Positions 22,901 through 33,159 of a stretch of DNA of 64,000 nucleotides are shown here, in pieces. Position 1 is the stretch's first letter. Every line of letters starts with the position of its first letter. The position numbers and the translations under genes are program-made. The stretch is taken from assembly GCF_001522545.3 (NCBI RefSeq), contig NC_031795.1:5884627-5948626 (forward strand). The letters run 5' to 3'. A model generated the notes under the pieces. That model made no database searches and was not told where the DNA came from. It saw nothing but the letters and a program-made list of their open reading frames with translations. This DNA comes from Parus major. Taxonomy: Eukaryota; Chordata; Aves; Passeriformes; Paridae.

Positions 22901-25900
22901 CCCGGGGCTCACGGCCACCCCCTGTCCCTGCTGTCCCCTCCAGAGAAGCCTGGCAGAGACACGGGAGGACCTTGCCCTCTGGAAAGAGCAGGATGCCACG
23001 CTCCGAGCCGAGCTGGCCAAGGTGACCACAGCACACACCGAGCTCAAGAACAGCTTCCAGGCTTTACAGAGTGAGCTCCAGGTACGCCAGCTCCCGCAGG
23101 AGCCGCTCTCTCTGGAATCCGGGGTTTTGCTGATGCCGGCTCGCCCCGGATCCCTGCAAGTGTCCAAGGCCGGGCCGGACAGGGCAGCCTGGGCCAGCAG
23201 CAGGTGGGGTGGGGGCGGGAGGAGCCGAGCTTTAGCAGCCCCCCAGCAGAAGCAGGCTGTGACCGTCTGTCTGTCTGTCTGTCTGTCCGTCCCCCGGCAG
23301 AGAGCGGATGCCCAGAGCGAGCGGCTGCGCCGGGAGCTGCGGGAGCTGCGCTCGGAGCGCTCGGAGCTGCTGCACACAACCAGCGCCCTGCGCAGCGACA
23401 GCCACGCACGGGACACCCTCCTCCAACACCTCCAAGGTACCCCAGCCACCAAAGCTCCCCCAGTTTGGGCCTCCAAAACCACAGGAGGGACAAGGAAAGT
23501 GCTCCTAAAGCCGCCGTGCTTAGAGCCGCATCACACAAGGCTCACTTCAACTACAGCCCAGCTTGCCACAGGGCTTCTGATCGCCAAAGTCCTCCAAAAG
23601 CTGCTCCTGACTGGATTAAAGAGTTCAGAGAAGTGACTTTGCTAGAGGAAAGGATGTAATGGGAGATCTGAAAAGAAATAGAAGTCTGAGCTGTGTCCTC
23701 AGCTTGAATGAGGACGTTTCACCCTTTCCAGACACAGCAGGGCAGCCCTGGCGTGGTGATGATGCTGGTACAGGGAAGGTGATGTTGTCCTACAGCACCA
23801 GGTCAGACAGAGGCACTCACGTTCATCTCAACTCACACATGGCTATTTTAAAACAAAATTAAGGAAGAGAAAGTGGGTTGTAGCTCTAATCTCATAACAG
23901 GTCTTTGCATGAACAGCTTTAAAATAAACCATAAATGACTTGAACACAAGGCAGGAGAGAAAAAGCTGCCAAAAAACAAAAGGGCAATAAACAGCTAAAA
24001 ATCACATCCCTTCAGAGAAGAAAGTCCAGGGCAGCCAACAACATCTGCTCCACTCTACACATGTGGAGAACAGAAAAGCACCAGCCTTGCATAAAGATAC
24101 ACAAAGATTTACAGCAGCCTTGATTTCCTGCTATCCTCATTTCAGATAAATTGCAGAAGGAACAAGAGCAGAAGGTGACACTGGAGGCAACAGTCAGCCA
24201 TTTGCAGAGTGAGTAACACAGAAATGCACAAAGTTAGAGACCTCCTTTGGTGCTGCAGACAATAATGCTGCTGTTTGTGTTCCCAGACTTGATCCACAAC
24301 CACAACAACCAAGGGAAGAGCCAGGAGGTGACAGTGCAAAGGAAAGGTCAGCAAACTTTGTAACCCCCACGTAGCCCTCCCTGGACACAGGAACACTAGC
24401 CCTGGCTCTAGGAAAAGTCTGCAGTGGTTTAGAATAAAGGGTTATTTTAGAGCTACACAGAATGAGTTGTTTTGCTAGCTAACATGTATTTATGATGGCA
24501 AACACTTTAAAAAATAAATGGATTTCACTGCAAATTCTACTTCAGTGGCTACGCCATATTTTTTCCAAAGAAAACACATTCCAGTTTATAATTGCAATTA
24601 CAGCTGTACTTGACAAAAAGAAAGTAATAAAAAAGACATTTTAACTCCCCCTCCCCTCCATTTCTGGCAACCACTTAGAAATATTGCTCTTACGATGATG
24701 AACTTGTAGCTACAGCAGAGACAGGCCCGTGATAACAAACTCGGCTCCTGTGTCTTCTGCTTTGTGCATAGCACACAAATATTATCCTTAAACTGTGCTG
24801 AGTAAACAAGAGCTAAAGCCAAGCCAGAGCCTGGAGCTGTTTCTCATCAGAAGCCTGACTGTTTTCTAGGCCAGGTTTTCAGCACACAGACCCCACCTCT
24901 CACTCCTGCCAAGGAAAAACAAAACGCTCTCTTAGAGCACCCCGAGGAGGAGGAGGAGGGAACAGAAAGTCTGAAGGATGAGATGAAGAAAAAGACATCC
25001 CAGCTGACAGCAAAGGAGAACGAGGTGAGGAAGTCACTCAGTTGTCGCTGGTGCAGAGCTCCAGCAGAAACACCACACACCAAAGCTGCTGCAGGTAACC
25101 CAGCCTTGCTGTCTCCTGTGGGGATTATCTGAATTTTTATCCTCATACCACTCTCACCTAAATCCCCACGAAGCACCTAGCCACAAGGACAGGGCTGCAG
25201 GAGCAGAGCTCTCCCCTACAAACCCACTCCTGCTCTCACACACAGGAGAGCCTCAGCAGCCACACAGGGAAAGCCACAGCCACACTTCAAGAACCGAGCC
25301 CCTGAGCACAAAGGAAGGAGAGGAGGAAAAGAAAATGCTTGCAATAATAACAATAATAAAAATAACAGGAAGGTTTTGCTAACAGAAGCAATGCCTGTAC
25401 AACTGGGCTGCAAAAAAAACCCCAAACAACCAAAGCTTTACAGCCTTTTCATAGACTTTGCCATCAAACCAGCCAACCAACAGCCCCTCAATTCTTATAG
25501 CAGTGTTCAGCCAGCAAGGATATATTTAAAAGGACTTATAAAAATAATTTATAGCTTACTGTAGCAGAGCTGAGAGCCACTTGTCACACTAACCCACAGT
25601 GCTAAGGGTCCCTCCACCATCAGATATCACCCAGGAGGGGTTTATAAAGCACAGTTGCAGCAAGAGGGAACAGCAGGGGGGATGAGACACCCCACTGTCC
25701 CCACTTTGGCTCCTGAAGCCTCTGGGCACAGGCAGCTCCTTCCACAGTTGCTGCCAATGCAGAATGTCAGGGAGAGCTCCCTTGGTCTGGGTGGAAAAGG
25801 GGCCATCCCTGAGTTATGGGGCTGTGCAGCACAACCAAGGCACCTGTCCCACCTGTCCCAGCTCTCAGAGGGTTAAAAGGGCTGTCAGGAATTGCTGTCA

Positions 25901-26756
25901 GGGCCTGTGAAATGCAGAAGGAATTTCAGACTGAGGAGCAAACCCTGACAGGAGTCTGCATTCCACATCTTCCTGACCTGCACAGTCCTGTGGCCATAAA
26001 AGTCACTATTGCTCCCTCCCCACGTGCTGTGGCTGCTGGCAGTGGAGCCAGGCAGGTGTGGGGTGGTGGCAGGATGGGCACAGCCAGGCAGGTGTGGGAT
26101 GATGGCAGGATGGGCACAGCACACCCCAGAACTCTGAGCTGTCCCTGCAGGAGCACCAGGACACGCAGGCAGTGGAGCCAGGCAGGTGTGGGGTGGTGGC
26201 AGGATGGGCACAGCCAGGCAGGTGTGGGATGATGGCAGGATGGGCACAGCACACTGCAGGAGCTCTGAGCTGTGCCTGTCCCTGCAGGAGCACCAGGACA
26301 CGCAGGCAGTGGAACCAGCCCGTGCCCCGCTGCAGGTGAAGCTCTGCAGCCGCTGCAGCAGCCCGGCCTCTCGGGGGGTGCACAGAGCCGAGGGGACCCC
26401 TCCTGCTCCGAGCCCCGGGCTGTGCTCACGGCGCTCGGAGCTGCGCTGGGAGCTGGAGGAGCTCAGCGAGCAGTACCGGTCCTGCCTGAGCCGGCTGCGC
26501 CGGTGCCGGGAGCAGCTGAACCGCGGCAGCCGGGCACAGGTGGGAGCTCCCGTCCCGACCCTCGGCCTGGCACAGACCCCCTCCTCTGTGCCGTGCAGGG
26601 GGATGAATGTTTGCTGCGGCTGGGATGAGACGTGGCATCCCCCAGCACACCCCCAGTAACACAAGCTTCTCCTGGCAGAGCGGTCCCTGGATCCCTCTCC
26701 TGGTGGCAGCGGCAGCAGTGGCCATCGCCACCTTCCTGGCGAGTTACAGGCTGTGA
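16908..26756 (+). CDS. TRAF3IP3: TRAF3-interacting JNK-activating modulator (T3JAM)
   Basis: Coiled-coil adaptor that binds TRAF3 and acts in JNK signalling, antiviral MAVS signalling and lymphocyte development. Coding exons: 16908-17189, 18209-18299, 18726-18783, 18951-18975, 19212-19241, 19470-19565, 21853-21924, 22146-22286, 22944-23081, 23301-23436, 24146-24208, 24287-24346, 24870-25024, 26288-26539 and 26679-26756. Phases agree throughout and give 558 residues (human 551). Recognisable segments: basic N-terminus with ERRQEERERLRCR and TCRQ; ELLLKQKMVILQQLLSTL; GQLNEDKLRCKLR; MEDQKQTYEQKAKEALQKML; a C-terminal SEQYRSCLSRLRRCREQLN; and a single tail anchor (WIPLLVAAAAVAIATFLASY) ending in RL. 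The start has an ideal context (GCCACCATGC). Most of the middle is predicted coiled coil by its Leu/Glu/Lys pattern. The N-terminal acidic-to-Pro-rich section (exons 1-3) is poorly conserved. The penultimate exon is longer than expected from human and follows a 130-bp tandem duplication, so its exact 5' border is the least certain part. Confidence 0.93.
17736..17983. other. Assembly gap (248 N) in TRAF3IP3 intron 1
   Basis: Run of N between coding exons 1 and 2. The phases of the flanking exons join directly, so no coding exon needs to be missing here, although one of length divisible by three cannot be excluded. Confidence 0.99.
19566..21852. other. TRAF3IP3 intron 6 with a CR1 fragment
   Basis: Largest quiet stretch of the gene. 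The only element recognised is the 3' end of a CR1 LINE in plus orientation (about 20866-20912: GATTAAAGCCTCTTCCAACC then CATGATTTCTG). No exon-like sequence otherwise. Confidence 0.5.
23262..23291. repeat. (TCTG)n microsatellite before TRAF3IP3 exon 10
   Basis: CTGTCTGTCTGTCTGTCTGT tract forming the pyrimidine-rich run immediately upstream of the acceptor CCCCCGGCAG, which ends at 23300. Confidence 0.9.
25025..26040. other. TRAF3IP3 intron 13, unique part
   Basis: A/T-rich stretch with (AATAAT)-like tracts near 25340-25365 and no recognised exon or element. It leads into the 130-bp tandem duplication. Confidence 0.5.
26041..26310. repeat. 130-137 bp tandem duplication that copies an acceptor and exon start of TRAF3IP3
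   Basis: AGTGGAGCCAGGCAGGTGTG at 26041 recurs at 26171, and the shared block ends with GTCCCTGCAG plus GAGCACCAGGACACGCAGGC at both 26141-26170 and 26278-26307. Within each unit a 40-bp sub-repeat (GGCAGGTGTGG..GGATGGGCACAGC) occurs twice. The second copy is the start of the long penultimate coding exon (26288). The first copy of that exon start (26151) is followed by its own possible donor, CCAGGCAG|GTGTGG, after 32 nt. Confidence 0.9.
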
Positions 26757-27501
26757 AGGGGCTCCCCGAGGACTGACTTCACTGCAGGAACTGACCTGCT
26801 TCACCAAAAGCAACCGGACCTCTCCACACCTTCTGCAGTTCTGTGTGTGCACACCGGGCTGGTATCCCGAGCTGGTGTCACTCCAGACAGCTCCCGATGG
26901 ACACGGGGACATCTCCCCTCCCTCGGCTGCTCTCATTGCCCTGCTCCTGCTCAGGGCTGCCCTGCCCAGTGAGCACTGCGGGATCCACCGAGGGACAAAG
27001 CCCCTCTGGCCACCGCTGCTGTGGCCGCACAGGGCGACAGGGACAGGGCATCCTGTGGGGTTTTACATCCCCCAGGCTCTCCTCCTGCATTTACCGCCCC
27101 CCTGAATGGGAGGTACTCGTCCTGGGCCATCTCTACTCTTAGCTGACAAAGAAACCCAGCTCAGGGGGGCTCTTTAGCGCTGTCCTCACGTGTCCTGAGC
27201 AATTCTCCCACCTCACACCCAGCAGGCCCTGTTCCACCCCACTCCTCCAGCCTCTCTAGTGGCCCAGCATCCCCACAGCCATACCTGCTTCCCTTTCACC
27301 ACCAGCACCACATGAATTCACCACAGACGGGGTTTTAAAGTGCCTTTTGCGGCTGCACCGTGCAGGTTCTTCAGCAGCACTTGCCCCTCATTCATGTGCG
27401 GGCTCAGACACAACACCAGCCCTCATGGGAAGTAAATATACCTGAAATAATATACCTATATATACATAAAATATACATGTAGTAAATAGACATGGAGCTA
27501 C

Positions 27502-27507
27502 AATAAA
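27502..27507 (+). terminator. TRAF3IP3: TRAF3IP3 polyadenylation signal
   Basis: AATAAA 745 bp after the TRAF3IP3 stop in an AT-rich stretch (27420-27510, with ATATACCTATATATACATAA). The opposing C1orf74 signal is 36 bp further on. Confidence 0.8.
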
Positions 27508-27542
27508 TGTCATTAATTCAAAGCACCGTGGTGTTCAAATCA

Positions 27543-27548
27543 TTTATT
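27543..27548 (-). terminator. C1orf74: C1orf74 polyadenylation signal
   Basis: TTTATT on the plus strand, AATAAA on the minus strand, about 290 bp after the C1orf74 stop. It faces the TRAF3IP3 signal at 27502, so the two cleavage sites must nearly coincide or overlap. Confidence 0.75.
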
Positions 27549-27834
27549 AATCTTCAGCTGCCCACTGCAAATCAATAGACACTGACTTTGCAGGGTGTGA
27601 TGTGCAGGCAGGCAGGACCGAGGCAGCAGAGCATCTGGGAGCACACACACATCCAACTCTGGTTTTTTTAAAGAACATGTATTTGGTTTTGCCACCAGCC
27701 TGGGTGACTGTCACAACTCAGCTTTCAGTGCTCAAGGGCCATGAAATGCAGGGGACAACACACACAGGGAAATGGATCTTCTGCCTTGGTCCCCGATGCA
27801 GCCAGGAGGTAAAAAGTCAGACTGTGCTCGTATT

Positions 27835-28647
27835 TTACAAGGCAACCGCTGGAAGAGACACGACCTCGCTCGAAATGCAGAGATCCACAAAATCAGTCTG
27901 AGCACCGAAAGCCTCCCTGAGCTCGTGGCACCAGGCATCCAGCACATCCCCGAGCTCCGCGCAGAGGCTCTCCGGGACGCTGAAGGAGCAGATCTGGACC
28001 CTGAGCCCATCCTTTATCCGGGGGCAGGAGGCCCGGGCCGTGAACACCCTCAGCGGGGTGAGCGCCAGGCAGTTCTCGGTGCCCTCGGCGAATGTGTACA
28101 CGGCGGGGTAGCCCAGCAGCACCCCGGCCACGGTGCACAGGTTCCAGTCGCCGGCGGCAACCTCGCTGGCGGTCACGGGCTCGTCGCTGGCGGCCTCGGT
28201 GTCCCGCAGGTGGCCCAGGAGGGCGGCGAGGTGGCGGCGCAGGGCGGGGGTCTCGGCCGGGCCGCAGAGCGCCGGGCCCCGCCGCGCCCCCGACACATCC
28301 ACGAGCACCGCGGCCCGGAGCGCGGCCCGGAGCCGCCCGAGAGCCGGGCCCGGCCGCAGCAGCAGCAGCGAGCCGCCCATGGCCAGCACGTGCAGGCGGC
28401 CCGGGGCCAGCCCGGCCTCCCGCAGCCTGCCCAGGTACCGCCGCAGCTCGGCCGGGCCCGCGGCCCCGCAGTCCCACAGCAGCGCCGGCTTCAGCCCGGC
28501 CGCCACCGCCAGCACCTCCCCGGCCGCCTGCAGCGCTCGGGCCGCGGGCAGCCGCCGCCTCCGGCCGGGCCCCAGCGCCTCCCGGGCCGCCAGCACCAGC
28601 TGAGGCACCGGCAGCGGCACCGGCAGCGCCCCGGAGCCCAGGGCCAT
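27835..28647 (-). CDS. C1orf74: UPF0739 protein C1orf74 homologue
   Basis: Single-exon gene of 270 residues from MALGSGALPVPLPVPQLVLA to SLPAVAL (human 269). Function unknown; the family is conserved in vertebrates. Recognisable segments: GLKPALLWDCGAAGP, LREAGLAPGRLHVLAMGGSL, DVSGARRGP, TASEVAAGDWNLCTVAG, GYPAVYTFAEGTENCLA and FSVPESLC. The frame stays open upstream of this ATG for 113 more codons through a purine-rich minisatellite, but the 28647 start gives the family length and begins at the conserved sequence. It lies directly downstream of IRF6 on the same strand and tail to tail with TRAF3IP3, as in mammals. Codon use is extremely GC-rich in the first half. Confidence 0.92.
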   Translation of the reverse strand: MALGSGALPVPLPVPQLVLAAREALGPGRRRRLPAARALQAAGEVLAVAAGLKPALLWDCGAAGPAELRRYLGRLREAGLAPGRLHVLAMGGSLLLLRPGPALGRLRAALRAAVLVDVSGARRGPALCGPAETPALRRHLAALLGHLRDTEAASDEPVTASEVAAGDWNLCTVAGVLLGYPAVYTFAEGTENCLALTPLRVFTARASCPRIKDGLRVQICSFSVPESLCAELGDVLDAWCHELREAFGAQTDFVDLCISSEVVSLPAVAL

Positions 28648-28739
28648 CGGCGGCGGCCTCCGCAGGCCTGCGGATCCGGGGCGGGCCCGAGCGGAGCCCG
28701 GCCCCGGCGGAGCCACCTCGGCTGGGCGGGGCCGCCTCG

Positions 28740-28950
28740 CCATGGCCGGGAAAAGGGCCGGGAAAAGGGCTGGGATGGCTTCATGGCCGGGAAAAGGGCT
28801 GGGAGAAGGGCCGGGAGAAAGGCCGGGGAAAAGGCTGTGAGAAAGGCTGGGATAGCTCCATGGCCGGGAGAAGGACTCGGATAGCTCCATGGCCGGGAGA
28901 AGGGCCGGGAGAGCTCCATGGCCGGGAGAAGGGCCAGGAGAAAAGCAGAG
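28740..28950. repeat. Minisatellite upstream of C1orf74
   Basis: About seven degenerate copies of a roughly 27-32 bp unit built from CATGGCCGGGAGAAGGGCCG plus GGAGAGCTC. Each fuller copy carries CCATGG. It lies in the probable 5' untranslated or promoter region of C1orf74 and keeps the frame open upstream of its likely start. Confidence 0.85.
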
Positions 28951-29508
28951 ACAGCGCCCGCAGCCTGGGCACAAAGCAGGGGACAAGGGACAGGGACAGC
29001 ACCGAGCTGTGCTGAGAGCCGCTGCCAGCTCTGTACCATCACTGAGTGCTCAGAGATCTGGAGGATCAGCCCCCAGGAGATTAGAGCAGCTGCAGAGCTC
29101 CCTTCCAACCCCAGTCTGTTATATATGCATTTAAAATGCCTGTGTGTACATATCCCTCTAAACAACCCACATTATAAGGAGTATCAGCCTTCGAGGTTGC
29201 TGCTACAGCCCCGTTAAAGAGAAAAAAAAAATTAGACAAGTTGATATTGTCCAGGCAAGTTTAATAAAGCACAGATTATTTTTTCTCCCCTCTCATGATC
29301 AAGTGTTTATATACATTGTATTAATAGCAGATTAAAAAATATTACAGAATTGAAAATCTGATTTATACAGAGGGGATGCTTAAGCAGATAGCTGAAAAGG
29401 ATGAAAGAGAAGTATTCCTGTAATCCCCTCTGTTTTCAGCCACTTCCGAAACAAAAGCACCACAGAAATGGAAATTGTGGAATCAGATGACAAGATTTAC
29501 AGGTTCTA
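28951..29508. other. C1orf74-IRF6 intergenic sequence
   Basis: No coding sequence. AT-rich from about 29110, with TTATATATGCATTTAAAATG and a poly-A run near 29222. It presumably holds the C1orf74 promoter and the end of the IRF6 transcript. Confidence 0.45.
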
Positions 29509-29514
29509 TTTATT
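29509..29514 (-). terminator. IRF6: Possible IRF6 polyadenylation signal
   Basis: TTTATT on the plus strand, only about 80 bp past the IRF6 stop. The mammalian 3' untranslated region is much longer, so this may be a minor signal or not used. Confidence 0.35.
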
Positions 29515-29594
29515 CCGATTCAGACAAAGCACTGGTTAAGGAAAGCTTCTGTGTATGTACAAGGTAGGAAACGCTGGTGGAGGGCGAGGGGCGG

Positions 29595-32500
29595 TCACTG
29601 TGCTGGGAGTGGCTGTGCCATGTGCAGGGCAGGGGCCTGCATGGGCCAGCCCTCCTGGTGGTTCTGCAGCAGCCGGTACAGCTGCTTCAGGTGTGCCACG
29701 ATGTTGTCCTTGATGTCCGGCGTGGAGATCTGCAGCCGCACGCTGCCGCTGTCAAAGGAGCGCGTGAAGTCCCCGGAGAACATCTCGTAGATCATCCGGG
29801 CCACAACGGGGATGACCTGTTAACAAGTCCCTGTTTTTAGCCTAAAGGCACATGAAATATCCCTGCCACTCTGCAGGAAGCCCTGTCCTGGATGCAGAGA
29901 TGGGTTCCACGATACCCTAAAACACACTCACAAACCAATTCTATTCAGCACACGTCACATTTGTATTTACCCTCCCAAACCACCTGTCTTACTGGAGTTT
30001 CCCTGGTGCCAGAAGCCACAGCAGAAAAGAACAGTCTCAGTGTGCATGGGAATTGATCCCAAACCCAGCAGGGCTGGCACACATCACCCCAGAGCCCTAC
30101 CTGCACCACGATCAGCTTCCTCTCCCTGGGTTTTCCATCGGGCCACTCTTCTCCAAAACAGAAGTAGATCTCGTATGGTGGCTGTTTCTCAATTTGTCCC
30201 TTCTGATGGGCAATCAGCTCTAGGAAGAAAAGCAGGGTGCTGCAGGGTTGTCCTCTTCAGGCTGGAAACACCCATGACCTCCCATCTCATTGCATCACCC
30301 CTGGTCAGTCTTACCTACACACTGTCCTCTGCCACCTCTCACACACTTACAGCTCATTCCTTGCTCGTGGAGTGCTTGCTTTAAAAGCAAGGCCCTGTGA
30401 TGTCATTAAATGAGTGTACAGTGCCTTTTCCTGCCACACACCCACTCCAAACTCCCTGAACTCAGGGGAGCAGTGGCCCCGACCTGCTCTCCACAGCTGG
30501 TGCATCCAGGCACGACCCATGTCCAGAGCTGTTTGCCACAAGCAGAGGTCACCTACCGCTTAGGAACGTTTCCAGACAGAAGAGCTTCACCTTCTTTTGC
30601 CTCTCAATCAGATTTGGGGTGGTGGAGGAGGGGGCACAGGGCCCAGACCAGTACACCTTGCACTGGCAGAGCCGCACGGCGTAGATGGCGTGGCCGCTGA
30701 CCTCCAGGATCAGTCCCCTGTCCATAACATCCAGCAAACGACTCGTGAAGATCTTCTGCCTTTCGTTGGTGATCTGCTCCGTCCCTGGAAACTTGACTTG
30801 CTCCAAACTGATGGGCCCAAAGAGCTCCTCCTGGTCTGGCATAGGACCCAGCTCTCCGTAGAAAAGTCTGCAGCCCTGTGGGTTGCTCACGGTCGTCGTG
30901 GGTCCAGTCTCCTTCCCTCGATATTCAAACTTGATCTCCAGGTCTGTCACTGAGAGAAAAACCATCAGAGTTGCTTTTCCTGGAGCATCAGCAGCAGGGA
31001 CACCACACAAACCCCGCTGCCCTCACAGGGATGTTTAAACCCCACAGTTCCAGTTAAGCCACACAAGTTCTCCTCACTTACCCACGTACAGCCACAGGAA
31101 AAAAAGACAAAACACTATTTTCTGTGGGGTTTTCAAGTACAAAAGCAGAAGCACTGTTACAAGCCCATGCACGTACTTGGCAGGGAGCTGATCCAGAGCT
31201 CGGGGCTGCTGAAGAAGTCGTGCTGCAGCGCCGTTGGGGGCATTTCCATATCCAGAGGTTCGTTCTTTGGCCACACAGTTTCAGGGCTGCAGTTTTCTGC
31301 ACTGGCTGGAGCCATCGGAGACTCTACAAAAAGGCAACAACTCCTCAATAAATCAAGATTTTATTTCAAGCATGTGGCAATTTACAAATACCTTCCCTAA
31401 TACATTAGTCCGTGCCACCAACCATTGATATTAAGAAATGGAAACGTCTCTTGAATTGGGACATGCTGAGATTGATTCAATTCTTCCTCCTCTTCATCAT
31501 CAAGATCATTATCCTTCTCATCCCAGGGAGCTGAGCCAGTGGAACCTGCAAACAAGCACATTCTTGTGGGTGGATTATCAGCACCAAACACTGAAAAAAA
31601 AATCTTAATATCAGATATTTATTTGTGTACTTTTCAAATTTCACTAAAAAAGGCTAAATCTGATCCGTACAACATGCTAATTTCAGTTTAATATATAATT
31701 CTAGAAAGTGAAAGCTTGATGAAGACACAGTACTGCCAATATTAGACCCTTTAGCAGGAAAACAAACAACTGTGTGCAGTTTTATTCATTTTAGTACTAG
31801 AACATGGTTCCAACTCTTTTTAGTTTAAGTACAGGCTTCACCTGGCAGCTGCTGCTGCTGCACAAGGGCAGCTGGAGAGTTAAAGCAGAGGGGAAGGAGC
31901 TCCCTTGGACCTGCCCAGGAGCCAGCAAGGCCCTCACCTGGATTAATGATTGATCCCTGCGACTGCGGGATGTCACACACTTCATAAATTTTAATGGGGT
32001 TCATGGGCACCTCCTTGGTGCCATCGTACATCAAATTAAACTCGCGGCTCTTGTTAAGTGCACATCGCAGCTGGGCTTTCCACTTTGCAGGGTCTGGCTC
32101 ATCCACTCCCTCCTGGTACTTTCCGGTTTCCACAGCCCATGCCTGGGGACAAAGTACAGCCAGCTCAGTCCAGCCCTCCCCACAGAGCAGATTTATCAAA
32201 CTTCCAAACAAATCCACCGTAAAATCCTTCTCTTGCAGAAGTCTTAATTAGAGCTCTTGTGATAACAAACCATTGGAAATTCCCACTTCAAGAGGTTTTC
32301 CCACTAAAAGAAAGTGGAGAAAAAAGATATAAATCCCAACTCCAAAGGAATGTTCACAATTCTGGGTTAGAGATTTTGTGGGTCTCAAATTCAACACCAG
32401 AGCTCATTTTTGACAGGGAGCCTGTGCAGGAGGAATGGACATGGTTAAAACAGAGAGGAAGGACAGCCACAGACATCCAGCAGGCCTCTCCCTCTCTCAC

Positions 32501-33159
32501 CCCAAAATCTGATTATTGGTCCAAGATCCCTCCAAGACAGAAGTCAGAAATTCCTCAGAGGAGTGCAGGGAGTCACAGTGAATCCCTCGGGATAAGATTA
32601 GGGCCAGCAGCGATGAGTGCTTGTGATGAGCTCGTGGTGGACCTCTTAAGACTTACGTAACAGCATTTCATGCTTTGCTGCCAAGAACAAGCCAGGGCCC
32701 ACATCCCAGCCCAAGCAGATGAAACCGACAGCAGTCATCTTCCAGAAACCATGGGTCACACACAGCACCCTGCCTTTGGTGGTGGGAAAGGGTTAAAGAA
32801 CTCCACACCATCTCAGGCGGTGCCAGGCTTGGCATCCAGGTGCACAAAGTGGCTTTTCTGAGGTCAGATAAATAAAACGTGCCTGCAAACAGCTCCCGAG
32901 ATGCCTGTCCAGCTCCTGGGCCAACAATCCAGCCCTTTGTCTCTGTTCCAGAGCCGTGGGATGCCCGAGCTCTGCCCTGCCTCACCTTGAAGATGGTGTT
33001 CTCCTCCTCGTGCTGGGGGCTGTGCCGAGTCGCGTGTTTCCAGGGGATCTGGAAGCGCTTGGCCTCGCGGTTCAGCCAGATCAGCCCGGGGTACATCCCA
33101 CTGTCCACCTGCGCCACCAGCCACGGCTTCAGGCGCACCCTGCGCGGGTGGAGAGCCAT
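29595..33159 (-). CDS. IRF6: Interferon regulatory factor 6
   Basis: Nuclear/cytoplasmic transcription factor controlling keratinocyte differentiation and orofacial and skin development. Coding exons in gene order: 33159-32986, 32142-31938, 31545-31423, 31323-31177, 30949-30557, 30219-30101 and 29816-29595. The phases agree and give 460 residues (human 467). The DNA-binding domain (about 1-113) starts [20 protein letters not shown] and keeps all five tryptophans (13, 28, 40, 60, 79) and Arg84, a DNA-contact residue mutated in human popliteal pterygium syndrome. An acidic linker ([14 protein letters not shown]) follows, then the IRF association domain with [40 protein letters not shown] and [18 protein letters not shown]. 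The start has context ACCATGG and follows acceptor TTGCAG. One donor (after INxG, 31423) is the unusual GTTGGT, and the joined codon there is GAG (Glu) where human has Gly. Confidence 0.95.

Noticed and set aside
28092..29015. Long plus-strand open frame antisense to C1orf74
   Set aside because: Very high GC removes stop codons on both strands; the minus strand encodes the recognisable C1orf74 protein.
29085..29130. Possible further CR1 tail (CTCCCTTCCAACCCCAGTCT)
   Set aside because: Only about 25 bp match and the usual terminal octamer repeats are absent; too short to call.
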